From assembly GCA_002394665.1 (NCBI GenBank), contig DGUL01000006.1, positions 13,895 to 77,894 of the forward strand: a DNA stretch of 64,000 nt, in the 5' to 3' direction. The stretch's first letter is position 1. Each line of letters starts with the position of its first letter. This DNA comes from Rickettsiales bacterium UBA4311 (GTDB lineage Bacteria; Pseudomonadota; Alphaproteobacteria; Rickettsiales; Deianiraeaceae). The notes under the pieces were generated by a model, which was not told the origin of the DNA, made no database searches, and saw only the letters and a list, made by a program, of their open reading frames with translations. Both the position numbers and the translations under genes were made by a program. This document shows positions 45,448 to 53,928 of this stretch, one piece after another.

Positions 45448-46515
45448 CTACATCTCAAAACTTTTGAAAGAATAATGATTTAACCAACCGAGTTTGTTTG
45501 CTGTAAAATCTCTTATATCATTTGCTCCGTATTTCAGCATCGCAAACCGCTCAACACCGCAACCAAAAGCAATAGCGCTATACTTTTCGCTGTCAATATT
45601 CATCTCTTTTAAAACATTAGGATGCAACATTCCGGCACCTAAAACTTCAAGCCATTTATCGCTTCCTCCGATTTTCAATTGTCCATCACTTGCCACAGAA
45701 AAACCAACATCAATTTCCACACTTGGCTCGGTAAAAGGAAAATAACTTGGTCTCATTCGCAAACAAACATCGTCTGTCTCAAAAAATTCGCCCAACATCG
45801 TCTTCAAAAAGAATTTCAAATGCCTCAAACTCAAACCCTTATCAATCATTAAACCTTCAAACTGATTGAACATAGGGCTATGCGTCCTGTCGCTATCGCA
45901 ACGGAAAGTTTTTCCGCAAGAAATCAAAGCAATCGGTGGTTGTAAATTATTTTCAATTACCGCCCTAACATCAACACAAGTCGTGTGCGTTCTCAATAAA
46001 TAATTGTCGCCATCGTTGTTTTTACTCTGTAAATAAAAAGTATCTTGCATCTGCCTCGCTGGGTGATTTTTCTTGAAATTCAAAGCGATAAAATTATAAA
46101 AATCCTCTTCAATTTCAAAGCCTTCTGCGAAAGAGAACCCGTATTTTGTGAATATTCTGCAAAGTTCTTGCTCTGTTTTTGTGATCAAATGCAAACTCCC
46201 TTCGCGTTCATTTCTACAAGGCAAAGTTCCGTCAAGTGCATCCGCTTGCAGTTTCAACTCCAACATTTTGTTTTCTAATTCTTCCCGTTTTTGTTTGAAT
46301 GCATTTTCAAGTTTCTCTTTTGCCTCGTTTATTTCCGCTCCTAATTGCTTTTTTGCCTCTTGCGATAAATCTTTCATCTTGCCAAAAATTTTCGTCAATT
46401 CACTATTTTTTCCAAGAACTGATGATTTTACATCGTGGAGCAGTGCATTTAAATCTCCGCATTCGCCAATTTTTGCCTTTGCATCAGCCAAAATTTTTTC
46501 CAAATCGTCAAACAT
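45448..46515 (-). CDS. pheS: Phenylalanine--tRNA ligase alpha subunit
   Basis: 355 residues from ATG 46515 (an in-frame start at 46524 adds MVV). N-terminal coiled coil with LGKNSELTKI and AEINEAKEKLENAF, then the class II catalytic core: NFKKNHPARQMQDTFYL, LLRTHTTCVDVR, SCGKTFRCDSDRTHSPMFNQFEGLMID, RMRPSYFPFTEPSVEIDV and AFGCGVERFAMLKYGANDIRDF. bamB follows 1 base later. pheT is convergent at 41.8-44.2 kb rather than adjacent, which is unusual. Confidence 0.97.
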   Translation of the reverse strand: MFDDLEKILADAKAKIGECGDLNALLHDVKSSVLGKNSELTKIFGKMKDLSQEAKKQLGAEINEAKEKLENAFKQKREELENKMLELKLQADALDGTLPCRNEREGSLHLITKTEQELCRIFTKYGFSFAEGFEIEEDFYNFIALNFKKNHPARQMQDTFYLQSKNNDGDNYLLRTHTTCVDVRAVIENNLQPPIALISCGKTFRCDSDRTHSPMFNQFEGLMIDKGLSLRHLKFFLKTMLGEFFETDDVCLRMRPSYFPFTEPSVEIDVGFSVASDGQLKIGGSDKWLEVLGAGMLHPNVLKEMNIDSEKYSAIAFGCGVERFAMLKYGANDIRDFTANKLGWLNHYSFKSFEM

Positions 46516-46616
46516 AACAACCAAACAATTATATTGTTATTTTTATAATCAATTTATAAAAATATTTAAAAATTTGAAATTTTGATTTTTTTTAATAGAA
46601 CTCAACTATCAATTAT

Positions 46617-47387
46617 ATGAATAACAAAAAAACGACATTGAGTTTTGCGGAAACAAATCAACTTTGGATGGAAGGAGTAAATAGGGTAAAAGCCCAAAAT
46701 TATAAACCAATATCGTACGGTTATCGCGATGTAGATGCATATATAATTGGTAATATTCAAGGCTACGAAGTCATGACAGATGCTTTACCAAAACTGAAGC
46801 TTGATGTTCAGGCGGAAATATATAGGAGAGCTGGTGAATTAAATGAAATAAAAGATAGACAACTCCTTAAAAAGGAAAATAATCCAATTGCAGACTACGG
46901 AAAACATGTTTTCGATCAATATATTGAACTTAACGAAAGTAAAACTTGCTATCAACAAAAATCAAATGCCAACAATCTGAGGTTCGAAGTAAAAATAGGT
47001 ATAGCCGAAAGAATTGACAATCTAAATCAATTTAAAATAAACAACGACGATCTGCTTAAAATCATTCAAGATGATAAAGACGAACAAAAGAAACATAAAA
47101 AAAATAAAAAAAATAAAAAAAAGAAAAAAAAACAAAACAAAACGAAACAACAACTAGACCAAAGCGTAAAAGAACCAATAGAACAAATAAAAACAGAAAA
47201 TAGCACAAAAGAACTAACAGATCAAGATATAGAAAATTTTAAAAAAGAGATAATACCTCATCAACAAGAAATATATGATAAATACGGATACGGATTTGGA
47301 TACGCAAAAATTAAACCGGTTATATCTGAAGAATTCATAAAATCGCTTAAAGAAAAAGGCGATGGAAAAAGCAAGCTCGCTAAGTAA
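46617..47387 (+). CDS. Unknown protein with internal poly-lysine block
   Basis: 256 residues, no signal peptide. The first part is folded-looking (FAETNQLWMEGVNRVKAQ, YRDVDAYIIGNIQGYEVM, LDVQAEIYRRAGELNEIKD). A block of about 20 residues that is almost only lysine and asparagine sits near residue 165. The tail (IYDKYGYGFGYAKIKPVIS) is again ordered-looking. I do not recognise it. It is a single gene next to the tRNA cluster. Confidence 0.6.
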   Translation: MNNKKTTLSFAETNQLWMEGVNRVKAQNYKPISYGYRDVDAYIIGNIQGYEVMTDALPKLKLDVQAEIYRRAGELNEIKDRQLLKKENNPIADYGKHVFDQYIELNESKTCYQQKSNANNLRFEVKIGIAERIDNLNQFKINNDDLLKIIQDDKDEQKKHKKNKKNKKKKKKQNKTKQQLDQSVKEPIEQIKTENSTKELTDQDIENFKKEIIPHQQEIYDKYGYGFGYAKIKPVISEEFIKSLKEKGDGKSKLAK

Positions 47388-47506
47388 AAAGAATACCAGG
47401 AAGCTTGACAAACAGTTTTCCTACTAGTTTATACACACTAACTCTGCTAAAAAAACAAAATTTTAGGAACTTTCCACAAAAGAGCACTCTTAAATTCCAA
47501 GCACTC

Positions 47507-47582
47507 TGGTGGAGTCAATGGGACTTGAACCCACAACCCCCTGCATGCGATACAGGTGCTCTACCAATTGAGCTATAACCCC
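47507..47582 (-). tRNA. tRNA-Ala (anticodon CGC)
   Basis: 76 bases with encoded CCA. Acceptor GGGGTTA with TGACTCC contains the G3-U70 wobble that is the alanine identity element. Anticodon stem CCTGT/GCAGG, loop ATCGCAT, anticodon CGC. D and T arms pair. Confidence 0.93.
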
Positions 47583-47584
47583 TA

Positions 47585-47659
47585 TGGTAGTCCGTAGGGG
47601 AATCGAACCCCTATTGTCAGAATGAGAATCTGATGTCCTAACCGTTAGACGAACGGACC
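47585..47659 (-). tRNA. tRNA-Glu (anticodon CTC)
   Basis: 75 bases with encoded CCA, 2 bases after tRNA-Ala. D arm region GTCTAACGGTTAGGAC is glutamate-like, the anticodon stem is TCAGA/TCTGA and the loop TTCTCAT reads CTC. T arm AGGGG-TTCGATT-CCCCT. The first acceptor pair is G-T. Confidence 0.92.
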
Positions 47660-47770
47660 AACTTTATGGACAAAGTTCTTTTTTATTTTTTTAAATTCAA
47701 GCTTTTTACTTCAAAAAGTAAATTATGATTTTAATTGACAATAAAATTGTTATTTTTCTCCTTTAACATC

Positions 47771-47857
47771 GCCCTTGTGGTGGAATTGGCAGACACGGCA
47801 GACTCAAAATCTGCTATTCGCGAGGATGTGTGGGTTCAAGTCCCACCGAGGGCACCA
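47771..47857 (+). tRNA. tRNA-Leu (anticodon CAA)
   Basis: 87 bases with encoded CCA and the long variable arm of a class II tRNA. Acceptor GCCCTTG, anticodon stem GCAGA/TCTGC, loop CTCAAAA reading CAA. A TTGACA at 47735-47740 lies 30 bases upstream and may be its -35. Confidence 0.95.
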
Positions 47858-48184
47858 TAGAAATAATAGATAGAAGACCACCTATAAACAACAAAAAAAA
47901 AATGAAAACAAAACAGGAAAGACAAAAGCAATAAAAACAGCGAAAACAAAAAACAAATTAAAGCAGTTCTAAACACTTACAAAAAGAACATTTTAAAACA
48001 ATGCAGACTGCGAATGATGGACACCTAATAAAAAAAAAAGATAAAGAAAACCCAAAAATGCAAATCTTGCAAACAGACGCGAAAGCCAAGCTTTCGTGCT
48101 TTCAAAACAATCTACAAACGCTTCCACTAAAAACGATAGCCGAAAGCGAACAAGAAAAAAAGAAAACCAATAAAACCACTTCTT
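47858..48184. other. Non-coding stretch between tRNA-Leu and pepA
   Basis: About 327 bases, A-rich. A 7-bp stem with a 3-base loop (CGAAAGC-CAA-GCTTTCG at 48080-48096) lies about 90 bases beyond the pepA stop on the minus strand, without a clear T-run. A 73-codon frame at 48001 has repetitive lysine/glutamine composition and enters the 3' end of pepA, so I did not call it. Confidence 0.5.
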
Positions 48185-49810
48185 CTATTTCTTTGCAATA
48201 TTCTCTTCAACAAAATCGCTGATGAGCTTCACTCCAAAACCACTTGCAAAATCCGCGACGCCAAATGCATTATTTTTTGTCGCATTATCTACGCCTGCAA
48301 TGTCAATATGAGCCCAGTTTTTGTTGTCATCAATGAAATTTTCCAAAAATGCCGCCGCTGTTGCACTGCCGGCATAACGGACGGAACTTAAATTTCTTAA
48401 ATCAGCAATTTGTGATTTCATAGCGTCGCTATATTCCTCACCCATTGGCATAACCCAACACTTATCGCCTGTCTTTTCGCCACTTGCAACAAGCTTTTTT
48501 CCAAGCTCTTCATTGTTGGTAAATACCCCAGCACGTTCAAGTCCCAATGCAACCATAATCGCACCAGTCAAAGTTGCCATATCAATCATATATTCAGGCT
48601 TATAATTTAATTGTGCGTAATATAAAATATCACCCAAAACCAATCGCCCTTCTGCATCTGTATCTATAATTTCAACACTTTTTCCAGACATTGATTTTAC
48701 AATATCTCCAACTTTTTGAGCATTACCATCTGGCATATTTTCAACCAATCCTGCGACAGCAACAAGGTTTAATTTTTCGCCATTTTTTGCAATAGCCAAA
48801 GCACTTGACAAAATCGTAGCCGCTCCAAGCATATCACCCTTCATTCCATCCATATATTGAGATGGTTTTAAGCACAATCCTCCGCTATCAAAGCAAACTC
48901 CCTTACCTATCAAGGCTAAATCATAGCCTTTTTTCTTTGAATTGCCATTATATTCAACAACTACAACTTTTGGCTCTTTAACACTTCCTTGTGCAACACC
49001 AAGCAACATATTCATCCCGAGTTTTTCAAGTTCTTTTTTTTCCAAAACTTTAACTTTTGTATTTTTAACACCAGCGAAAGCTTTTTTTACTTCATTCGCA
49101 AAACTTTCAGGATAAAGAATATTTGACGGCTCATTGCCAAAACTTCTTGCATAAAAAATTCCTTCAAGCTGATTTTGCCTTTTTTCAATCAAATCTTTAA
49201 TTTCCACATTCTTTTTGACATCAACTTTTTTCTTACCGCACAAAACAACAGAAGAAACAGATGGCAATTTTTTAATTTTCTCATTATCTGTTAAATACTT
49301 GCTAAAACGATAAATCCTCTGATTAAAACCAAAATATGCTTCAACAAGTAATTTATCTTCGATATCGCAATACTCATTGGAAAGAGCGACGGATATCTTT
49401 TTACCGCAAATTACATAGTCAGCAACTTTTGCCCCTGCTTTTTGAACGGCAAGAACGATATTCTTACCATCTTCCTTTCGGCTTTTTTTGCCGTCCTCTT
49501 TATCTTTGCTGTCTTTGCCATCACCCATTCCAACAAAAATAACTTTTTGACCTTTTACAAAACCCAAATTCGCAACTTTGCCATTTTTTACTTCAAAATC
49601 ATTTAAATCAACTTCTGCTTTCAAGCTCTCACCGAACTTGCTTTTTAACGCTTTTTTTAAACCACTTTCGTCAACAAAATACGCAACGAGTTCTGCTTTA
49701 TTTACATCACTAAATTCAACTTTTAACACAGACTTTTGAACAAATGCTTTCGTATCCAAAACATTATTAGATTGTGATTTTTTATCTGCTTTTTTCCTAA
49801 GCATAGACAT
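48185..49810 (-). CDS. pepA: Leucyl aminopeptidase (M17)
   Basis: 541 residues. The N-terminal macro-like domain is followed by the M17 catalytic domain with LIGKGVCFDSGGLCLKPS, the metal/active-site region GMKGDMLGAA, the signature DTDAEGRLVLGD and TLTGAIMVALG. The enzyme removes N-terminal residues from peptides in the cytoplasm using two metal ions. An extended lysine-rich loop (GDGKDSKDKEDGKKSRKEDG) is unusual. It is divergent from mlaE. Confidence 0.95.
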   Translation of the reverse strand: MSMLRKKADKKSQSNNVLDTKAFVQKSVLKVEFSDVNKAELVAYFVDESGLKKALKSKFGESLKAEVDLNDFEVKNGKVANLGFVKGQKVIFVGMGDGKDSKDKEDGKKSRKEDGKNIVLAVQKAGAKVADYVICGKKISVALSNEYCDIEDKLLVEAYFGFNQRIYRFSKYLTDNEKIKKLPSVSSVVLCGKKKVDVKKNVEIKDLIEKRQNQLEGIFYARSFGNEPSNILYPESFANEVKKAFAGVKNTKVKVLEKKELEKLGMNMLLGVAQGSVKEPKVVVVEYNGNSKKKGYDLALIGKGVCFDSGGLCLKPSQYMDGMKGDMLGAATILSSALAIAKNGEKLNLVAVAGLVENMPDGNAQKVGDIVKSMSGKSVEIIDTDAEGRLVLGDILYYAQLNYKPEYMIDMATLTGAIMVALGLERAGVFTNNEELGKKLVASGEKTGDKCWVMPMGEEYSDAMKSQIADLRNLSSVRYAGSATAAAFLENFIDDNKNWAHIDIAGVDNATKNNAFGVADFASGFGVKLISDFVEENIAKK

Positions 49811-49920
49811 AAAACAACTATAAAACCACCTTAATGCAACAAGATTGAATTATTTTGCAAGCTTTTTTTATTTTTCTTGTTTTTCTTGATTTTAATTTGT
49901 TTTATTTGCAAATGTGAGGC

Positions 49921-50739
49921 GTGGAAAAAGTTATAAAGACTGTAAAAAAAATTGGTATACTGGGCTTTTTATATGATTGCCTTGCGATGATTGGAGACGG
50001 CTTTATAAAGTTTAATGCCACACTTGGAAAATTTTCTATTTTTATTTGGAAACTACTATCATCGGCCATCAGCAAGCAATTTTTTTTCCGCAACTTTTTA
50101 AGCTCACTATACATAAATGGTTTTTGCTCAATTCCTGTTGTTGGCCTTACCGGCTTTTTTACTGGTGCTGTTCTTGCTCTGCAACTCTTTACAAGCCTAA
50201 AGATGTTTGGCATTGAAGATAGCATTCCTTATGTCGTGCTCGTTGCATTGATGAAAGAACTTGCTCCAGTTCTCTGCGGTTTAATGGTCGTTGCACGCGT
50301 CGGATCCTCCATGTCTGCTGAAATCGGTAGCATGAAAACTAACAATCAAATTGATGTTCTTACAAGTATGTCAATAAACAAATATCGCTTCTTGTTTTTA
50401 CCTCGCATAATATCTATGCTTATAGCCCAACCATTGTTAACAACGATAGGTGTAATCACTGGTATCGTCGGGAGTTATTTTGTCTCTACTGCAATGTATG
50501 GCTTTACAGACTTACAATTTTGGCATCTAATCTACGACGGCTTCGAATTTCCTGATTACCTTATGAGTATCGTAAAAGGTGCTTGTTTTGGTGGGCTAAT
50601 ATCTTTAATTGCCTGCTATGAGGGCAACAAAACAAAAGAAGGGGCCGTTGGTGTAAAAAAAACCACAATATCAACCGTTGTTGTGTCTTGTGTTTTTATT
50701 TTGATGTTTAACTTTTTGATCACTTGGATAATGGGTTGA
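49921..50739 (+). CDS. mlaE: Phospholipid ABC transporter permease MlaE
   Basis: 272 residues, start GTG 49921. MlaE-family features are GLTGFFTGAVLALQLFTSLKMFG, LMKELAPVLCGLMVVARVGSSMSAEIGSMK, the central NNQIDVLTSMSINKYR and the C-terminal KGACFGGLISLIACYEGNKTKEGA. It forms the inner-membrane channel of the lipid-asymmetry system that works with MlaF, MlaD and the outer-membrane parts. The partners are not adjacent here. Confidence 0.94.
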   Translation: MEKVIKTVKKIGILGFLYDCLAMIGDGFIKFNATLGKFSIFIWKLLSSAISKQFFFRNFLSSLYINGFCSIPVVGLTGFFTGAVLALQLFTSLKMFGIEDSIPYVVLVALMKELAPVLCGLMVVARVGSSMSAEIGSMKTNNQIDVLTSMSINKYRFLFLPRIISMLIAQPLLTTIGVITGIVGSYFVSTAMYGFTDLQFWHLIYDGFEFPDYLMSIVKGACFGGLISLIACYEGNKTKEGAVGVKKTTISTVVVSCVFILMFNFLITWIMG

Positions 50740-50796
50740 AAATCATAAAATCGCGACCTTCAACTCAAGACTCATTTTATTTATTTTATTACACAA

Positions 50797-51888
50797 CTAT
50801 TCAGCACCTTTACCGTTGCTTTTATCTTTTTCGCTTTCAGTATTGATTTTCGCTTCTCCTTTGTGCATCACTTTGCCATCCCATCCGTATCCGGCGAAGC
50901 TTCCACCAATAAAATTGTTCTTTTCATATTGATTTACTTGCCTCCATTCTGGGTTTGGTTGCGTCGCATCAAAAACGCTATAATCGTTAGAGACGTGGTA
51001 TATCGCTTGATTGAATGTAGGCATTTCTGTTATTGCGTGTGTTGTATTTTTATGCTTATTTTTCGTGAAAGAAACTTTACATTCTCCTTTCTTTGCAATT
51101 GCTTCGATTATCTTGGAAAGTGTTTTCGTCGTTGTACTGTTGTTGTAATTTTTAAATGATATTTTATCAGCTTGAAAGCAAGCAAGATTTTCGAATATCA
51201 AATTCTTTCCTTTCAACGGTTTTGTCGAATCGCTTGCTAATTGCAACATTCTATTAAAGAAAACTCCCAATTTTTTCCAGTCAGCCATAAAATAATTCTC
51301 ACCATGATTCTTCATTTCTGCTCCGTCGAAAAAGCAAACTACCTTTATTATTGGATTTTTTTTAATGTTTTCCTCTGAAAGACAATTTTCGCATTTCTCA
51401 CAAAAACTCTTTTTGTCTTCTTGTTCATTTATAATAATAGAGCCGTCTGAATAATTCCCAATGCGTTTTTCAAACACACTGGCAAGCTCTTTTGTTCCGC
51501 ACATTGCAATGCACAATGTGTCTTTGTGTTCTTTTTGTTTCCTTGTTGTGTCAACTACTTTTCCTTCTCTTGCGATAGTTTTATTAACACAATCATAGAT
51601 ATAGATTTTTTCAGCAGGCTTATCATGCAGTGCCTGTTTAGAGAACATTATAATTCTTCCTAAACGAACTTTGTTGTGACCATCATTGGTATCTGTGTAT
51701 TCTTCTGCCTCAGGTTGAATGGCAACGCATTTTTGATTTTCAATGATTCCAATAAAATCTTCACCAACATTGTCGCCGAATATTTCCCTTGCTTGCCGTT
51801 CAGGTATCGCGATTATTTTTCCTTGATATCGTAAAAAATTATTAAACGTCTCGTTTAAATTATTTTTATTGCTTTGCATAAAAAACAC
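50797..51888 (-). CDS. Predicted clan CD (caspase-like) protein, soluble paralog
   Basis: 363 residues, no signal peptide; start 51888 or M4. The central region carries a His-Gly (EMKNHGENYF, His195) and, 42 residues on, a cysteine in a hydrophobic context (NLIFENLACFQADKI, Cys237). This HG...C arrangement is the clan CD protease dyad. A CxxCxxC cluster precedes it (residues 163-169). The protein at 59.9-60.8 kb shares NHG, ACF-(G/Q)-A and a downstream I.KK...T.H pattern at similar spacing. Overall homology to named families is not visible, so this remains a prediction. Confidence 0.5.
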   Translation of the reverse strand: MFFMQSNKNNLNETFNNFLRYQGKIIAIPERQAREIFGDNVGEDFIGIIENQKCVAIQPEAEEYTDTNDGHNKVRLGRIIMFSKQALHDKPAEKIYIYDCVNKTIAREGKVVDTTRKQKEHKDTLCIAMCGTKELASVFEKRIGNYSDGSIIINEQEDKKSFCEKCENCLSEENIKKNPIIKVVCFFDGAEMKNHGENYFMADWKKLGVFFNRMLQLASDSTKPLKGKNLIFENLACFQADKISFKNYNNSTTTKTLSKIIEAIAKKGECKVSFTKNKHKNTTHAITEMPTFNQAIYHVSNDYSVFDATQPNPEWRQVNQYEKNNFIGGSFAGYGWDGKVMHKGEAKINTESEKDKSNGKGAE

Positions 51889-51893
51889 GCTAC

Positions 51894-51927
51894 AAGAATA
51901 TCAAAAAAAAAAGAATATCAAAAAAAA
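51894..51927. repeat. Tandem 17-base repeat upstream of htpG
   Basis: The unit AAGAATATCAAAAAAAA occurs twice in direct succession (51894-51910 and 51911-51927), between the two divergent start regions. Likely a slippage product in an A-rich region. Confidence 0.75.
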
Positions 51928-51982
51928 TAACAAAGCCATTGAAAAAAAATAAAATACATTACTTACTACGTCAGGATTGTTT

Positions 51983-53851
51983 ATGCCACTTCACAAATTT
52001 AATGCTGATGTTTCAAAGGTTTTAAAGCTTGTCATTCACTCCATTTATACAAACAAGGAGATATTTATTCGTGAGTTAATTTCAAATGCAAGTGATGCCT
52101 GCGAAAAAGCGAGATATTTAATAGCTACCGGCGGATGCGAAGGAGAAACAGATTTGCAACCAAAAATTGAGATAGCTTTACACAAAAACGAAGGATACAT
52201 TTCAATAAAAGATAACGGAATTGGAATGAATAAAGAAGAACTCGTTAATCACTTGGGGACTATCGCAAAAAGTGGAACGGAAGACTTCCTAAAAGAAGTT
52301 GAAAATGATAAGGCTACCGCAAGCGAACTTATAGGTCAATTCGGTGTCGGCTTCTATTCAAGTTACATGGTTTCCAATTGGGTAGAGATTAGAACCAAAA
52401 GACGTGGCGAAAAGGATGCAAAAGGTTGGCTTTGGACTTCTGATGGACAAAGTGGTTTTACAACAAAAGAAGACGACGATATTGACTACGGAACAGAAGT
52501 TAGAGTTTTTATAAACGATGAAAACAAAGAAGAGTTTTTGAATTCTTTTAAGATTGAAAACATAATCAAAACATATTCAAACCACATTTCATTTCCTATT
52601 GAATTTCGCGGAGAAGATGATGTAATTACACAAATCAATAGTGAAAAAGCCCTTTGGATGCGTCCAAAAAGTAGCATAACAGAAGAACAATATGAGAACT
52701 TTTATCACTCAATGTGTCATATGCCAAGCAAACCATTTATGACAATACACAACAAAGTTGAAGGAAATTTAGAATACACAAATTTGCTTTTCATTCCAAG
52801 CACAAAACCATTTGATTTATACCATCCGGATATGCTAACGAGAATAAAGTTGTATGTCCGTCACGTTTTCATAAGTGAAAAAAATATAGATTTAATACCG
52901 CACTATCTCCGTTTTGTCTATGGCGTAGTTGACAGCAATGACTTGCCATTAAATATGAGCCGTGAGACGTTGCAAGATAATAAAATTCTCTCAAAAATTA
53001 AAGATAATTTGGTTAAAAGAATATTTACTGAATTAAAAGAAAAGGCAGAAAACGAACCGGAACAATATGATGAGTTTTGGAAAAACTTTGGCCCTGTATT
53101 AAAAGAAGGTTTATGCGAAAGTATAGCAGATCGCGAAAGTTTAATGCAAATGACGAGGTTTTATACCAGCAAATCAAAAGATAAATTGATAAGTTTTGAC
53201 GACTACATAAAAGGAATGAAGGAAAACCAAAAGGATATTTACTTCTTCATCGGCGAACACATTGAAGAGATGATGAACTCTCCGGAAATAGAAGCATTTA
53301 TCAAAAATGATATAGAAGTTATATTATTTACAGATGTTGTAGATAGTTTTTGGACAAATGTAATTTTTGACCATAAAGGCAAAAACTTGAAATCAATTAC
53401 TCGTGCTGATGTGAATATTGATGATATTACGCTAACTGATGAAGAAAAGGCAAAAAAGAATACAGGTAATACAGAAGAAGAAAAGGCGATGATTGATAGA
53501 TTTACGAAAGTTTTAACAGGAAAGGTCGCAAATGTCAAAATTGCTACAAAGTTGCTTGACAGCCCAAGTTGTTTGTCAATGGCACCGGGCTCAATGGATA
53601 GCAGAATGGAAGATTATTTAATCACGCAAAAACAACTAAAAAGGAGGTCGTTGAAAATTCTTGAAATAAACAAAAATCACGACCTCGTAAAAAAAGCAGA
53701 TGAGTTGTTGCAACAAGACGAAAATAGCGAAGAAGGAAAGGATTTGGTGTTGTTGATAAACGATTTAGCGTGTATTTCACAAGGCGAACATCTTGATAAT
53801 GCAAATAGTGTTGTAAAAAGAATATTAAAGCACATAAAAGCAGAAAATTAG
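51983..53851 (+). CDS. htpG: Molecular chaperone HtpG (Hsp90)
   Basis: 622 residues from ATG 51983, preceded by AGGA. N-terminal ATPase (ELISNASDACEKARY, IKDNGIGMNKEELVNHLGTIAKSGT, GQFGVGFYSSYMVSN), middle domain (VFISEKNIDLIPHYLRFVYGVVDSNDLPLNMSRE) and C-terminal dimer domain, as in Hsp90. No charged linker, typical of bacterial HtpG. A TTG at 51977 is another possible start. It is divergent from the caspase-like gene. Confidence 0.97.
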   Translation: MPLHKFNADVSKVLKLVIHSIYTNKEIFIRELISNASDACEKARYLIATGGCEGETDLQPKIEIALHKNEGYISIKDNGIGMNKEELVNHLGTIAKSGTEDFLKEVENDKATASELIGQFGVGFYSSYMVSNWVEIRTKRRGEKDAKGWLWTSDGQSGFTTKEDDDIDYGTEVRVFINDENKEEFLNSFKIENIIKTYSNHISFPIEFRGEDDVITQINSEKALWMRPKSSITEEQYENFYHSMCHMPSKPFMTIHNKVEGNLEYTNLLFIPSTKPFDLYHPDMLTRIKLYVRHVFISEKNIDLIPHYLRFVYGVVDSNDLPLNMSRETLQDNKILSKIKDNLVKRIFTELKEKAENEPEQYDEFWKNFGPVLKEGLCESIADRESLMQMTRFYTSKSKDKLISFDDYIKGMKENQKDIYFFIGEHIEEMMNSPEIEAFIKNDIEVILFTDVVDSFWTNVIFDHKGKNLKSITRADVNIDDITLTDEEKAKKNTGNTEEEKAMIDRFTKVLTGKVANVKIATKLLDSPSCLSMAPGSMDSRMEDYLITQKQLKRRSLKILEINKNHDLVKKADELLQQDENSEEGKDLVLLINDLACISQGEHLDNANSVVKRILKHIKAEN

Positions 53852-53928
53852 AATTAAAAACAAAAAAAACATCTTTTTGCTTCTTTACAATTATATTTCA
53901 ACTTTATCTTCATGTAATTCTTTTCCGT

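Noticed and set aside
48001..48222. 73-codon frame between tRNA-Leu and pepA
   Set aside because: Low-complexity Lys/Gln/Thr composition, no neighbour to couple with, and it runs into the pepA 3' end on the other strand.
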